Assembly (NCBI GenBank): GCA_036345935.2
Contig: JADWOT020001680.1
Coordinates: 1 to 64,000, forward strand
DNA: 64,000 bases
Source of the DNA: Taenia hydatigena
Taxonomy: Eukaryota > Platyhelminthes > Cestoda > Cyclophyllidea > Taeniidae
Direction: 5' to 3'
Position numbers and translations under genes: made by a program. Positions 36,868 to 48,349 of this stretch are shown here, one piece after another. The stretch's first letter is position 1, and each line of letters begins with the position of its first letter. Under the pieces are notes generated by a model. The model did not search any database, was not told where the DNA came from, and worked only from the letters and a program-made list of their open reading frames with translations.

Positions 36868-37104
36868 ATGCATTTTTTAGCCTTAATTTTTGCCTTTTTC
36901 ATCATTTTTGCAAATTGGTGGGGTGGCGATGTTGTCTGCCCGATACATTGCAAGTCACATAGTGCAATAACAAATGAAAGCAAGAGGTGGATGAGAAAGA
37001 GAATGTATCATGACTTTCAGCCGCATTCATGTTTGCACTACTTCTACTGCAACATTAGCAGTCAATGTATCATCCGAGTGACAAATGAGGTGTTTCCAGC
37101 TTAA
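36868..37104 (+). CDS. Possible small secreted Cys-containing protein (78 aa)
   Basis: A complete frame with a true ATG at 36868 and a TAA at 37102-37104. Residues 1-19 (MHFLALIFAFFIIFANWWG) form a hydrophobic signal-peptide-like start. The rest is hydrophilic, with Cys at about positions 25, 29, 57, 63 and 70, basic stretches (KRWMRKR) and one N-glycosylation-like NIS. Single-exon small secreted proteins are plausible in a parasitic flatworm, but one such frame can arise by chance in 64 kb. I recognise no family. The preceding ATTTATAA could be a weak promoter element but lies almost on the ATG. Confidence 0.3.
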   Translation: MHFLALIFAFFIIFANWWGGDVVCPIHCKSHSAITNESKRWMRKRMYHDFQPHSCLHYFYCNISSQCIIRVTNEVFPA

Positions 37105-37109
37105 ACGAA

Positions 37110-38685
37110 CCTCAAGTACACTAAGGTACTCAAAAGGATGGGTAATTGAGAGTGTAAGCAGCCCAGTTCGCCCCCCATTTCCTGCAGAAAAGTCATATTA
37201 AAAGGTTGAAGGTAGAAACCAGCGTTAGTTTGTCAAAGAGTTACACATTTGTTTGCAGCTAGGGACAAATTGAAAAGCTTGGAATCGAAGGTTGGAAATG
37301 GGGACGGATAATGTTCTTGCTGTGCGGATAAAAGTAATGCCTCTATAAGTAGAGCCAATAGGATCCTTTCACATGGCGGCAACAATTCGATCATCACCTC
37401 TCGTTTATCAGCAAAGCAAATTGCTTTTGAACTTTCCCCTACGCTTTGACTACTTACAGCCCCAGCATTTAAACATTATGATTGGCCCTAAGTGGAAATC
37501 ACAACATGAGATCTGATGGCTCACCAAGACAAACTCCAACCCTCTCTAGTGAATAGCTAGTTATTTAAGCGGCATGAAATCCGTCTAACTATCGCACAGG
37601 GCATACTGCAGAGCTTGGTAGTCCAAGAACGAGTAAAGCTACTCAGGGCATACGTTAGCGCATGCTGTCCTTACAATAGCGAATGGTTAGTAGCCCTCTA
37701 CAGCTACTCTGTAAGCATCTGGGGATAGGTGCGATGTGCATTGGAGTAGTTTGCATCAGAGGTCGTCTGAAGATCAGGAAAAAGGACACTGCGTCTAAGT
37801 TAACGTGGCCAAAGATGTGTTTGCACAAAACAAAATGAGCGGTATAAGTCCAATATATTCAATGGAAGCTCTTGCGTAGGCGCGAACTAGAAAGACCCAC
37901 TTTTGATGGCTGATTTACCTTTAGGTATCAGCAAAAACTAGTCCGCCTCTATTTAGTTTATATCCGGGTCATTTAAACTATCCTGATTATGATTTTTTAG
38001 TGTCAAGGTGAGACGACCATCTCCTGCAGTTTTGGAAGAGGGCGAGGATGAGACAGTGAGTGTAAGATCTTGCGACCACTTGCGACAATCCGATATGCCT
38101 CCGACTGGTTGACTAGACGTGCCTATTTTCGACAAAGAGCCTCCCTTGAACACCTTCGAAATGTTGCAGGAGGCTCTATGGCGCAAATAATTGTTCCTCA
38201 CTAGAAAGTCATGGTAAAATGTGGCATCAGTTGTCCACCTCGATTGTAAAACTCAGAGGCTAACTCACTTGATAAGGGCGAAAATGGACGTGGCATGTTG
38301 TTTGCTGACGTGCTGCATACAGCGTTTTTTGGAAAGCAATTAGCTATTATCACTTTTAGGACGACCAAGCTGGTCTCGTTACATTGCATGAGGCTTATTG
38401 CTTAAGTACGTCGAAGACTCAACGTTGCCTTCTCGCAGATGTGAGGTAAATACCGCAGATGACTCACTGACTTAGTGGGATGGTGGCGTGAACTGCTTTA
38501 ATCCACTCCCTTCCAACGGCCAAGCGGACATTAGAGGTCAGAGTGTTGTGGAGAAGCACAATATCACCTACGTTGATAAAATGAGCTGGTCTAAAGATCG
38601 AGAGGATACTCACAAAGGGTTGCATGCAACATTCATTCCGATTTGAAGCTGACCCAATGCGGATAGGGAGGATCAATCTGCTCAC
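37110..38685. other. No gene recognised
   Basis: Frames on the minus strand at 37953-38201, 38201-38389 and 38464-38685 are short and unremarkable. No repeat partner was noticed for this stretch. Confidence 0.45.
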
Positions 38686-38689
38686 GACT

Positions 38690-39545
38690 TAATTTGGGAG
38701 AGGCGGAGCTCCGTAAAGGAAATGCATGTGCGTATAGCTTCTGCTAGAAGCTACAGTCTGCCACGAGGCTCGCTTGCATCCATCGAGCGTCTTCCATTCT
38801 CATTGCCTAATTAAACAGTATGGTGGCCGCACCACCACTTCCGTCCTGCAATCGAAAACATTTCAATCACGCTGCACTTAGTGTGGCGCAACGGCAAAGG
38901 CTTTCTCTGCCAAAATGACTGCCCTTTTAATGCACTTGGTCATACGTGTTACTCCATGGGACGCAAAGGATGTTTGACAACAGAAGAGAAGGAAGGAATA
39001 ATGTTTCCAATAAAGAGTGGATAACTAAGGATTGTGGGGATAATTTAAAGGCGGTTGGCGGATGTGTCCACTACTCCGACTAAGTCATCGAGGCTCTTTT
39101 GGACAGGCAAATAACCAGCACAATTTCCGCGTCATTTATCAAATAGGTCCAGAACATACTAGCAGCCGCGGCAAATGATCTCATTCCCCATAGCTTTACC
39201 CAAAACGTAGTAGATCGAGCACTTCTAACGTCTACCGCATTTCATCCACACGTGGTTCGGATCTCTTAGATGTACAGCTACTGGCCATGCTTCACTAACC
39301 GACTTGCAACGACGCGTACTCAGGAGGGGTGAAGGCAGCACTTAACTTATCACCTTGGCCTGTTTGCACTAGCAACCTACTAATTGCTTACAAATGGTCA
39401 AAATTTCTCTATATAATTAGTTTTCCTCTGAGCCACGTCTTTGCCAAGAATAATTCTTCTGCTAGGTCCGATTAAAATTCCGGGCATGCAAATGCCTCCC
39501 TCTGATCATTGCATGACTAAGCCATTGAGGCCTGCAACAAAGGAC
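38690..39545 (+). repeat. Dispersed repeat B plus A, most complete copy
   Basis: The left part aligns with repeat B at 34081-34740 and the right part (about 39348-39540) with repeat A at 21036-21230. It therefore shows that A and B were once adjacent parts of one element of at least 0.85 kb. No reverse-transcriptase, transposase or terminal-repeat signature is visible, so the class is unknown; a degraded non-autonomous element is the simplest reading. Confidence 0.65.
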
Positions 39546-39559
39546 TATAAAAGTACTTG

Positions 39560-40510
39560 ATTGTGGCGACACAGGCAAGAACAAAACAAACAGTTGAACA
39601 AACACTCACAACTGCAATGTGAGACCTCGTGTGGCAGTGCCTGTGGCTGGGCAGAGGCATGAAGGCTGTGAACAGTAGTGCTTGCATCCTCTACTCCATC
39701 TAGGACGGAACGGTTTGGCTGCCTTTTTGTACAAATTAACGCCTCATCCTAGACTATCTGCACACCTCTCCTCCTCGTTCTTAACTGATCCAAAAGCACT
39801 CGTTCACGTGGGCTAGATCAGGATACTTACCGATGAAAGTCAATCTCTTGTTTGTTGGCGTCATCAATGTAACGAACGTTATATTTTGGTCATGATTGAG
39901 GTAGTGGTGGTGATAGGGCTGTTGCTCGTTAAAAGCAAGCAACAATCTTTGTGAGGAAAATCCTGAATCTCACGAGACAGGAATTGCAAAAGGCAAATCC
40001 TTGCACTGGGCTCTGCATTATCCCATCTTGAGGATCATTAGAAATTGATGATGTGCGCAACTTAGATGTCATTGTGTGGCTGGAGGATACTTCAACCCGT
40101 GTAGTGGGATTGAGGATGCAAAGCAGCACAGGTCTCATCACCACCTTGCCAAGCCAGCATGTCATCAATGCTGACCAACAGTTGGGTCGTAGATCATGAA
40201 TTCGACTCGACTAAACAACTACGGCATGTGCTTCATTCGTTTAATCTATCCTCAAATCGGCAAAATACCATAATGCCTACGTAACACACTAGCCGATCGG
40301 ATTGTGAACACATTAGCCTGCTGCTTTCGCCTCCATTTTTCGCATTAACCTTCCTCTCCATAGTTCACTTTCCTGCGCCATCAGTCCTTCCTTTGCATCT
40401 CCTTGGCGATGCTACATTTAGGTGCCTTTCTCTACCGCCAGTTTTGCAATATTCCGCGCCACTATAAATGAATCAAAGATGGTTCTAAGGACCGCCTCTG
40501 ATGTCTGAAC
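39560..40510. other. No gene recognised
   Basis: A 79-codon minus-strand frame at 39929-40168 has no domain. TGAGGTAGTGG at 39897 shares a let-7-type seed, but no precursor hairpin was seen. Confidence 0.4.
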
Positions 40511-40519
40511 ATAAACTTC

Positions 40520-41205
40520 CAATCATTAACTCGTTTGTTTTGGCAATCCGAACTGAGAGACCACAGATATATTACTGCAGTTTGTTTTCTCCTGTTTGCT
40601 CTCACTTGTAACTTCTTTCAGTAATTTTTTCCGAGAAGCGACAGCACATTATAAAGTTAGCAAGGCAGCTTATAACTTCCTCTCGTATGCAGCCTTGTTC
40701 CTTTAAGCCCCGTTTTATCTTGCTTTGATCACGAATGCTGCTCTGCAATTTCTTGTCTGCCTTGTTTTTCTCGCATCTTTCTAGGTAACGGTGACAAATA
40801 TTTTCGAGTGGACATGTAGAGCGCCCGTTTTGAAACCGACCCTTTGATAGCACGTGTATGCCACTGTGCCCTTCTCTACTCCGTTATGTCTAGCTTTGAT
40901 CTCGATTGCTGGTAGTCAAATTGTTGTCTACCACAATTGTTTACTCATGTTCTTAAGAAAAACAGTGGCAAACAGGGTCTGGCCGACACGCATCGAGCAT
41001 TTATTTAGACAAGGTTCTTTGAGTAGCAACTTTTTAAGAGTGCTATCTTTTTCCCCTTACTTTATCCAAACTTTGTCATGTTTGGTGCCAAACAATTTGT
41101 TTTCCTTTGCAATCAGCCATTGCATTTCACCCCGTTTCCTTTTGCAATACATAAATATGGCAGCCATTCATTCGCTAGATGTTTACGCACTGGCTTGATT
41201 TGGCA
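40520..41205 (+). repeat. Diverged tandem repeat, units of about 171-188 bp
   Basis: GCTTTGATCACGAATGCTG at 40722 recurs as GCTTTGATCTCGATTGCTG at 40893, 171 bases on, and as ACTTTGTCATGTTTGGTG at about 41081. Each is followed by a TTGT(C/T)TxCC-like stretch. TTTTTTCCGAGAAGCGACA at about 40626 recurs as TTTTCGAGTGGACA near 40800, 172 bases on. AGCA-ending segments at about 40852 and 41030 also align. This suggests four old monomers. Monomers are so diverged that this is a fossil satellite or a degenerate duplication series. The minus frame at 40602-40853 and plus frame at 40854-41198 lie within it and are not evidence of genes. Confidence 0.5.
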
Positions 41206-41209
41206 TAAT

Positions 41210-43160
41210 AGAAGCCAAAATTCTGCTTGTTTGGAATTTGGACCACCTTAGTGCTGGTTTGCGTTTGTTGAGTTCCCCTAGTTGATGTGGTATTCATCAT
41301 AGTGTTGGTGAGGAGGAGTGAGCAAAGCGTTTGCATCCACCCTCTTCGTGGGTTGCTTATTGTAAACTATTAAGGTGGTACGAGCACAGCATTTCGCCTG
41401 CCTCTATTAGGCGGTACCCTAAACTGAGTATCGAACATGAATTTCAGTGCCTCCATTCTGCCACCTGTTGCTCCATTTTCGTATAATTCCCATGTATACT
41501 TCATCGAGGCGGCAGACTTCGTGGTGCTCTTAATCACACAAAATAAGCAATATAAAGAATCCGTTTGGCAGCTTTTTCATTAGACATATTTAAGTGGTTA
41601 GCAAAGTCAGCGCACACCACCTCTACGTTATCTCTGCCTGACGGCAAGGTAACGGTGCATCTGAATGGTGACTCCTTTGTTAGACAGCCGCACTCGTAGG
41701 CACATTTCTCAACAAGTCAGGTAAGATTTTGAGGCATCATTAAGGGTGCCACTTCTACATGAACCCAGTGTGCACACATCAATGCAGAGCTTAATTCGAC
41801 TTCAACAAATAATTACTCGTCTCTATTACTAGGCGACTTACCTTTCGAATGTTTATTGATCACCCTTTCTGGTGTGTCTAACGCTGCGTGGAAGCAGGTG
41901 TTACGGAGGTTTGTAAAAATTCCAGTAAAGTGTGTAGACAATTATGAATGCGACCAACATGATCATATTCTGCAGATTGTTAAAGTGGATGGATTCTAGG
42001 TAACGTTCGATGCGTGAAGTAAAAAATCCATCCTTAGTCTCGTGACTTTGCGACGGTGACTGGACGATCTTTTCTGCCTGCATTGCATTTTAGGCTCTAG
42101 CCACCACGGTCAGCAAAACTTATGTTACTGCACTTAGGGCATCCTACAGTGCTTTGGATTGGAATGGGTGCCTTTTTTATTCGTTACCCATCATTGCAGT
42201 ATTCGCTTGTTAACAACGTCGCCCTAGTGAATGACAAATCAGTTGCTGACTCCGCCATACATTTGCTACTTAGCGTCGACTCTGTAGTGAGGGCATCCCA
42301 ATTCAGACTTCGGTAGCAAGACCGTTGGCATATGTATGTTTTTGATTCTATCATTCGTGGATTTAATCAAGAATAACAGAAAGCAGTGCACCGCCATCAA
42401 AGAGAGATGAAAATTAATGCTAGGTTCGAAGTAAATAAAGGTGAGAGAAACGTGAGGGATCCAGAGGAGTAAGACATTCTCGTGTCATTAAAATGAAAGT
42501 ATTCACTTTTAACTCTTAGGCTGACTTGAATGCACGGAGCACACACGGTGCGACATAACGAAAAACACAATGCTCATTGAGCGTAGTAGGAGAGGAAGGA
42601 GACACTCACCAAAGGTGCGTTGTAGTAGGCATGCGGAAAGAGAAGGAGTCAGGAGGTCTCCTCTTCATCCAGTTCAAAGGAGTCATTAAACCTACTTCTT
42701 ATGTGTGTACTTTGATCTCTAATTTTTACGAGAAAGAATGAGATAGCCTCGTTTCACATGGTGTGGAGATGGATCGAATCGATAGAATGCGCCAAATTGG
42801 TGTTGGATTTGACTTGAACGATGATGTATAAGGCACCTCATAGGATGAGGCAGGCTCGACAGCCCTATCCACCTCTTTTTTCTATTTTGTTTGCGCCTGT
42901 TATAATCTCAGTGCGGTCTGGTGTCGGCTTTTTACAGCACCCCCTGAAGGTGGTTTTGCAAGAGCAGGCATTACCCGTCTTTGTTATTTCCTACTTTAAG
43001 CGAATTCCTTGCATCATTGTGCGTGCGAAGGAGGCGAAAGAGAATAGAAAGGTCACCCGCACTATTGTGCTTCAAGTCAACTGCATTGTCTCGTCGAGGT
43101 TTCTTGTCCTCGGCCATTTTATTCCTTTTATTTACTTTTGGAAGAACAGCTCTTAAGTAT
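41210..43160. other. Mostly no gene; one ATG frame of 111 codons
   Basis: A plus-strand frame with a real ATG at 42821 runs to 43156. It is hydrophobic in its middle and has no recognised domain. It ends just before the exon-like block at 43165, so it might be a first exon spliced to it, but no convincing donor was located. The rest of the interval shows nothing. Confidence 0.3.
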
Positions 43161-43164
43161 TTAG

Positions 43165-43246
43165 AGGCAGTAAGAGCAATGCGAGGCATAAATTGAGTAA
43201 AGAAATCGAAGACGCGCCCCTAAGGATCGCTACAGATCTACTGAAG
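43165..43246 (+). other. Exon-like block, unidentified protein
   Basis: A TTTAG acceptor precedes and a GGTAAGTCG donor follows. One frame crosses the whole 82 bases and has balanced, charged composition (GSKSNARHKLSKEIEDAPL, IATDLLK), unlike random translation of this DNA. I do not know the protein. A second open stretch at 43613-43792 (59 codons, including SELNLKTKGRAAWTKNLEF) may belong to the same gene. Confidence 0.35.
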
Positions 43247-43889
43247 GTAAGTCGCTTGTTATCTTGTACCAGGAAGGCCAGTTGGGCTGACTGCAGCTAT
43301 TTGGTATTAAGGAGACGCCAGGCTTGTTTAATTAAATGAAACGGAAAAATAGTTGGGTAAGAAGAGAAGACGAGAAGTTTACAGAAGACAGGTGGAGGGA
43401 GAGATAAGGAAAGATCATCGTCGAATGTCTTTGCACACCGCTGTGGCACTGTTAATTCGATTAAATTTGCTCTACACTTTACAGTTTTAGTAATTTCTAC
43501 AGGAGGTAGTAAGACGGGAGGCAATTCTGCTTTGACTTATTTAAACATTGCAAAGCTGTAGCTATGGCTTGACAATTGCTATAGAGAAGGACATAGGTAT
43601 GGCTACAGCTGAAGCCAAGCACCTCTGGAGGTTATCACATTGTCAGAACTCAACCTAAAAACCAAAGGCAGGGCCGCATGGACTAAAAACTTGGAATTTT
43701 GCGAATCAACGCATTTTCTTATCGCTATCATGCAGGCTGATGCGTATCGTATACCTAGGGCATATGAATTCAGCTTTCGAATTTTGAGCTAGAATAACTA
43801 GGGCTCTCTCAGGCGATAGGCAGAACATCACAAGAAACCACGCGAAGCAGCATTGTGACGCGGCACACCGACCGACTCCTTCACGCTAA

Positions 43890-43926
43890 AGCGGAAGGGG
43901 ATTCAATCCCAAAGGCACCTTCCGCT
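43890..43926. repeat. Perfect 9-bp inverted repeat with 19-base loop
   Basis: AGCGGAAGG at 43890-43898 and CCTTCCGCT at 43918-43926 are exact reverse complements. The loop contains GGATTCAATCCC, itself partly self-complementary and reminiscent of a tRNA T-loop, but no cloverleaf can be drawn. It could fold in RNA or be a remnant of a small palindromic element. Confidence 0.55.
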
Positions 43927-43929
43927 ACT

Positions 43930-45195
43930 CGTTGCAATGCTCTACGACGTTAGATTTCCGCAAGCCAGTCACTCTGCAATACTTGTCTCCCACTTTTTCC
44001 AACTCCTTAACTGGTCTACTTTTCCTTCTTTGCCTCTTCCATTCCTCATCTTATGTAAATCTATAGGCCTGAGCACAGATGATAGGAACATCCCATAGAA
44101 ATTAAAGGCAACCTATGGCACCTCTTTCTTTATTGTCTTCTCCTGTAATTTTTTACTCTCCTACCCTCTTTGCGTGCGCACATAATTCTAAACATTGTTA
44201 ATTTAGCATCTGAATGGAAAACTTCTTACCTATTGAAAGTGTTCCAGCCCATGTATATTGTGATGACATTCTGCCAAGTCTCATAGGTCACTTTCATAGT
44301 TGTTGTATGATCAAGGAAGTGGATAAGAAATGAAATAATTTGGTGGATAGACGGATGGATGAATTATATAAGTTAGGGAAAGGGTTCCCTTGCACACAAA
44401 CGCTTGCTATTACTAAGTAAGCTGTCCATTGATATCCAAACTTGGCTAGTTGATCCGCTCCATTTTCGTCCTTGACTAATCCCTCACTCTTACACCATTT
44501 TCTTTTAAATCGACAACAAATTGTTATCATACCGCCTTGTTTATTTACCAAGGACTTGCATAGAAAGTACTCAGGGAGGGTTAGATATTCTTCTGCCATC
44601 TATCATCGCCTTCTCTTCCCATTGTGGAGCCATTACAGTTTCTATTAGAAATAGCTGGCAGATTCCATCCCTCATGCACCATCTAAAATGTGGTTTGGAA
44701 TCACACTCTAAAGGTCGCTAAAATCAGCACGCTATATTATATTTATGCTTTTTATTTTTGTTGGTAGTGAAGAAAAGTTACCGTATTAGTAGGACTAGGT
44801 GTGATCAGCACTAAAAGTGTTGAACAAATGTCAGCCACATGATGGATGTACTCGAAGTAGCAGGGGATGTAACTGCTGGCGTCCGAAACGATTGGAAGAC
44901 TTGGTGAAGGAAAGGATTGTTCTACTGATGAATGGGAATCGAGGCGATATTCGAATGGTTGCTGGGATGGACAAATAATGGGATCTTATTATGTATGCAC
45001 ATGGATAGATCAGTGAATTTGGTAAATCCAGTTTGCGGAAACCAGTTGTGCAGTAATGGTAACTGATACGCAGAAAGGTCGTAAATACAGCTCTTAATTT
45101 TTACCTTCTGTAGAAAACATGACTTTTCGAAAGCCAAAAATAGCACAAAGACTAGCCCGCTTCTGGCGCATCACCTCGTTTGCTTTATGTTGACA
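43930..45195. other. No gene recognised
   Basis: The longest frame, 44294-44599 (minus, 101 codons), and its plus-strand overlap at 44521-44721 have no recognised domain and no matching partner. Confidence 0.45.
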
Positions 45196-45198
45196 TGC

Positions 45199-45355
45199 AG
45201 GTAGTAGAAGCCAGAGAACCACTTCTCTAGCGTTTACTTTACAAAAGGCTGGACCCATCTTTGTACCACTTTTTGACCAATATTTCATTTGTCTAGCCTC
45301 TCTTGGCAACACTTGTTGCATTCACTCGATCACAAGGTAACGAAAGGCATCCATT
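45199..45355 (+). repeat. Dispersed repeat C, copy 2
   Basis: Partner of 17903-18055 in the same orientation, 27.3 kb away. The block from TTTACTTTAC to the ACTCGATCACAAGGTAA stretch is the best conserved part. A short minus-strand frame crosses it and is not conserved in copy 1. Confidence 0.75.
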
Positions 45356-45359
45356 GTTT

Positions 45360-47260
45360 CCCACAGGTTTGTCAGGACTCGTTCAAAACCTGGGTCATGA
45401 GCCTTTTAAAGTAATAAACCAACTTTTAGGATCGTAAGTGAGCATTTCGTTTACATAGCACGGGAGAAGTAGCATCTTTACAAACAGAAATTGCTGCTGC
45501 AAGCGTCCTTGCTTCACTTCAGCATCGACACCAAATCTCTAGTAAAGCTCTACGCTTCCGCTGCTAGAGTTTCGTTTTGAGTCCAAAGTGATGTGCTAGG
45601 GTTTCACTAACTTCTTTGATTAATTATCGGCTTTTCCATCCTTATCTGCAGTAGCATTTCGTCCTCAGTGATAGATGATGCACCAAACACCCAAAAGTTA
45701 AGCATCACACATGACGGGCGCTTTATTGCAAGGGTCACTACCTCTCTCAGTTTCACACGTCCCCCTCGTGATTCCTCACGTGAGCAGCAAACACGCTACA
45801 TCTCTCCGCACTACTGCATAAATGCGTGTATTCTAGAAAGAAAGATGTATAGGCTTCTGTTTATCTTGAAAACACTTCCAAAGTAGTTTTGTAAAACTGC
45901 TTGGGAAACCAAATTTACAGGTCTCGAAAAATATCCATAACCAAATGTGAAGTGAGTACCAGATGCTGCATTGTTTCAATAGTGAGCCATGTGCAACTAG
46001 CTTAAGGACAGAATGCATAATGCTGGCAGCATGCATGTAAGTTACTCTATTGCAAGCCAAAGACCACGGCAGGCAAAGGTTTGCCGATGGGCACTACCGC
46101 ATTATGATTGCGTGCACTCACAATTACGTTGGATGGTTCTTGCTTTTCCTTTCTTCGTCTCTTTCTTGTGCTCCTCTGCGGTAAAAACCTCTATTTGCTT
46201 GCATTGACTGGAGCGTTCCAGAAAGCTCTCTACACTGGAGCATCGCTTAAGCAGTTGCTCCTCATTGTCGTTGTATGCATCATAAATTTGGATATGCATC
46301 ACGCCAGCACATTTGCTACGGCCGGATTAGCAAATGTCACAATACAGTTGCTGTTAATGCTGCTGACAGTGTCGCTGGTGCTGAAAGAGACTCACGCTTA
46401 CCAACGTCAATAGCGAGGTTGGATGCAAACTTTTCAAAGATGCTTCTGTGCATTAAGTGCTTAACGCGATGGCATTTGCAGTAATACTGCTCCCGAGACG
46501 GAGTGTACACAGACCATTTTTACACTACAAATGGCGTCTCGATATTTTGTTGTGGTAGTCCTCATCCATGCCAAGCTGACAGGTTTTTGCAGAAGAGTCA
46601 TCATATTTATTACACAGTATTTTTAACCATTTATTCGTTGCTCATTAGTCCCATTTGCAATGCTTGCAGCTCTTGTTGTACTGCCTTAATGAATTGTGAC
46701 GATTAACCTGAGCTTCTAGAGGTTCGAGGAGGAACTTTGTGCTACAGACTCAGTGTTTCCATTTTAAATCCGTTCATGTAGTTTATAACAAAACATCAAC
46801 ATATGACGCAAAAATGTGTAGAAAATGCCATCATAATCTAAGCCGCATTCACGAATCGGACGATTCAGTCAGGGCCGTGCTCGCGCATGCACTTCCTTTA
46901 CGTAAAAAGTGAGAATTAGGGTAAACTAATTCCAACGGACTGAAGGTCGAATAGTAACAGCCTCAGTGATTGGTACGAGGTACGAATTAACCTCAAACAA
47001 GGTGGATGGGCATAACCACTGCTTGAAAAAAGTAGGACACTCGTACGGATTCAAGGTTTACTCTAGAATTCTACTCTTCTCCAAGCTTCTGGTTGAAAAT
47101 CATTTCTGTCACTTAGCGTACTCCTTGAGTCGTGCATTGACTACTAGCCCATTGTTCGTATCGAACTCAAGGTGGCATTTAAAACAGAAAAGCTTATAAA
47201 GAATGGTTAGACTTTTCAGTTTTGCGTAGAGTTTTATCCAGTTTAATGCTTTTTTTGCAC
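45360..47260. other. No gene recognised
   Basis: The plus-strand frame at 46108-46413 (101 codons) is very hydrophobic, with Leu-rich stretches (LLLIVVVCIINL), so a membrane protein cannot be excluded. It overlaps other open frames and shows no family match. Other frames here are short. Confidence 0.35.
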
Positions 47261-47266
47261 TTGCAG

Positions 47267-48344
47267 AAAAAGCATTGCGCTACCGATCCAATAACAAAAG
47301 AAGCTTAAACGCAAAGCCCAAGGCAATTTTGTTGTGGCTGTGGTAAGGGGGTAGAAGAGTAAAAGAACCTGGACATGGTGGGTGAGAGGACCCATCGATC
47401 AACCAGCTGAGACAAATCCGAAGCGATGTTTACGATGAAGAGAGTGCACTCGTCTACAAATCAACCTCACAACGGCTTATTGGAAGCCGCACACAGCCAG
47501 AGCTTTCAGTGACTGCTTGACTAGACCTTCAGGTCGAGGCATTAGTCGCTAAAGGAGCTGAATGTGTAGGATATAGTTAAAGTTCTGGCAAGGCAACCTC
47601 AACTATTCTTTGACAATTAGAACAAAAATTGAGTGTGCGCAAAATTTAAATGCTTCGGATCTTATGAGTTGTTGCTTTCTGCTTCAGGCCTCAAGAAGAG
47701 TCCCAACGGTGCCACCAGTCCACATTTAATAATGAAAACTTCATGGCTTGTGTCGAAAAGCTCAGTGTATAACTAGCTCGTATACCCTACTAATAGAAAA
47801 CTAGTAAGTGTGGGTTGTTGACATTCTCAAATGCTCCCTATAATCTGTCATTTCCGAGCTGTTTAGCTTCTTTCGTAGCAAGCTTATGAACACCTTATAT
47901 GTTTTGATTTTTAATGCCATCCTTACCTGTGCAAGCTCATGTGCCGGATCCGCAGGACAAAAATTGATTTACCAACTAAAACAAAACTGCACTTACCGCA
48001 TGTGAGACCGGCTTAAGAGATCAGCGTTTTGAAGGTTGCAAATGATGTCTGATGAATAAAATTGGATTGAAATGAGCCACTGTCAAGGCACGAAGGGACT
48101 GGAGTGTAAGATTGCTGAAATTTATAAACGCACCGAAATAGGAGTACTCAATGGTTTTGTATAAAACCTTATTTACAAATGTAAAGGCTTAGAGGAAGTG
48201 CTGGAGCAGAAATACGTAGCTTCAGATCTCTTAGGTGGCAGTTCCAGCATGGTGACAGAAGACGAGGGAATGCCACACGAAGCACTTATTTCCGACTCAG
48301 AATACGACGTCAGGTTCCTTGATGAGGTTGAGGCAATTGTGTGA
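47267..48344 (+). other. Cluster of exon-like blocks, unidentified gene
   Basis: 47267-47342 has a strong acceptor (seven T, then GCACTTGCAG) and a GTAAGG donor, and reads KALRYRSNNKRSLNAKPK in one frame. 47386-47520 is open to a TGA and reads like real protein (DPSINQLRQIRSDVYDEE, then ALVYKSTSQRLIGSRTQ). 48187-48344 follows an AAAG acceptor, is acidic (GLEEVLEQKYV, ISDSEYDVRFLDEVEAIV) and ends at a TGA. I could not find phases that join the three, and two of them end in stops, so they may be alternative ends, separate genes or remnants. No domain was recognised. Confidence 0.35.
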
Positions 48345-48349
48345 TTTTA

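Noticed and set aside
39890..39925. TGAGGTAGTGG resembling a let-7 microRNA
   Set aside because: No complementary arm within 100 bases either side, and the match breaks after the seed.
43880..43930. Possible tRNA (T-loop-like TTCAATCC)
   Set aside because: No acceptor or anticodon stem can be drawn around it; the only pairing is the 9-bp hairpin.
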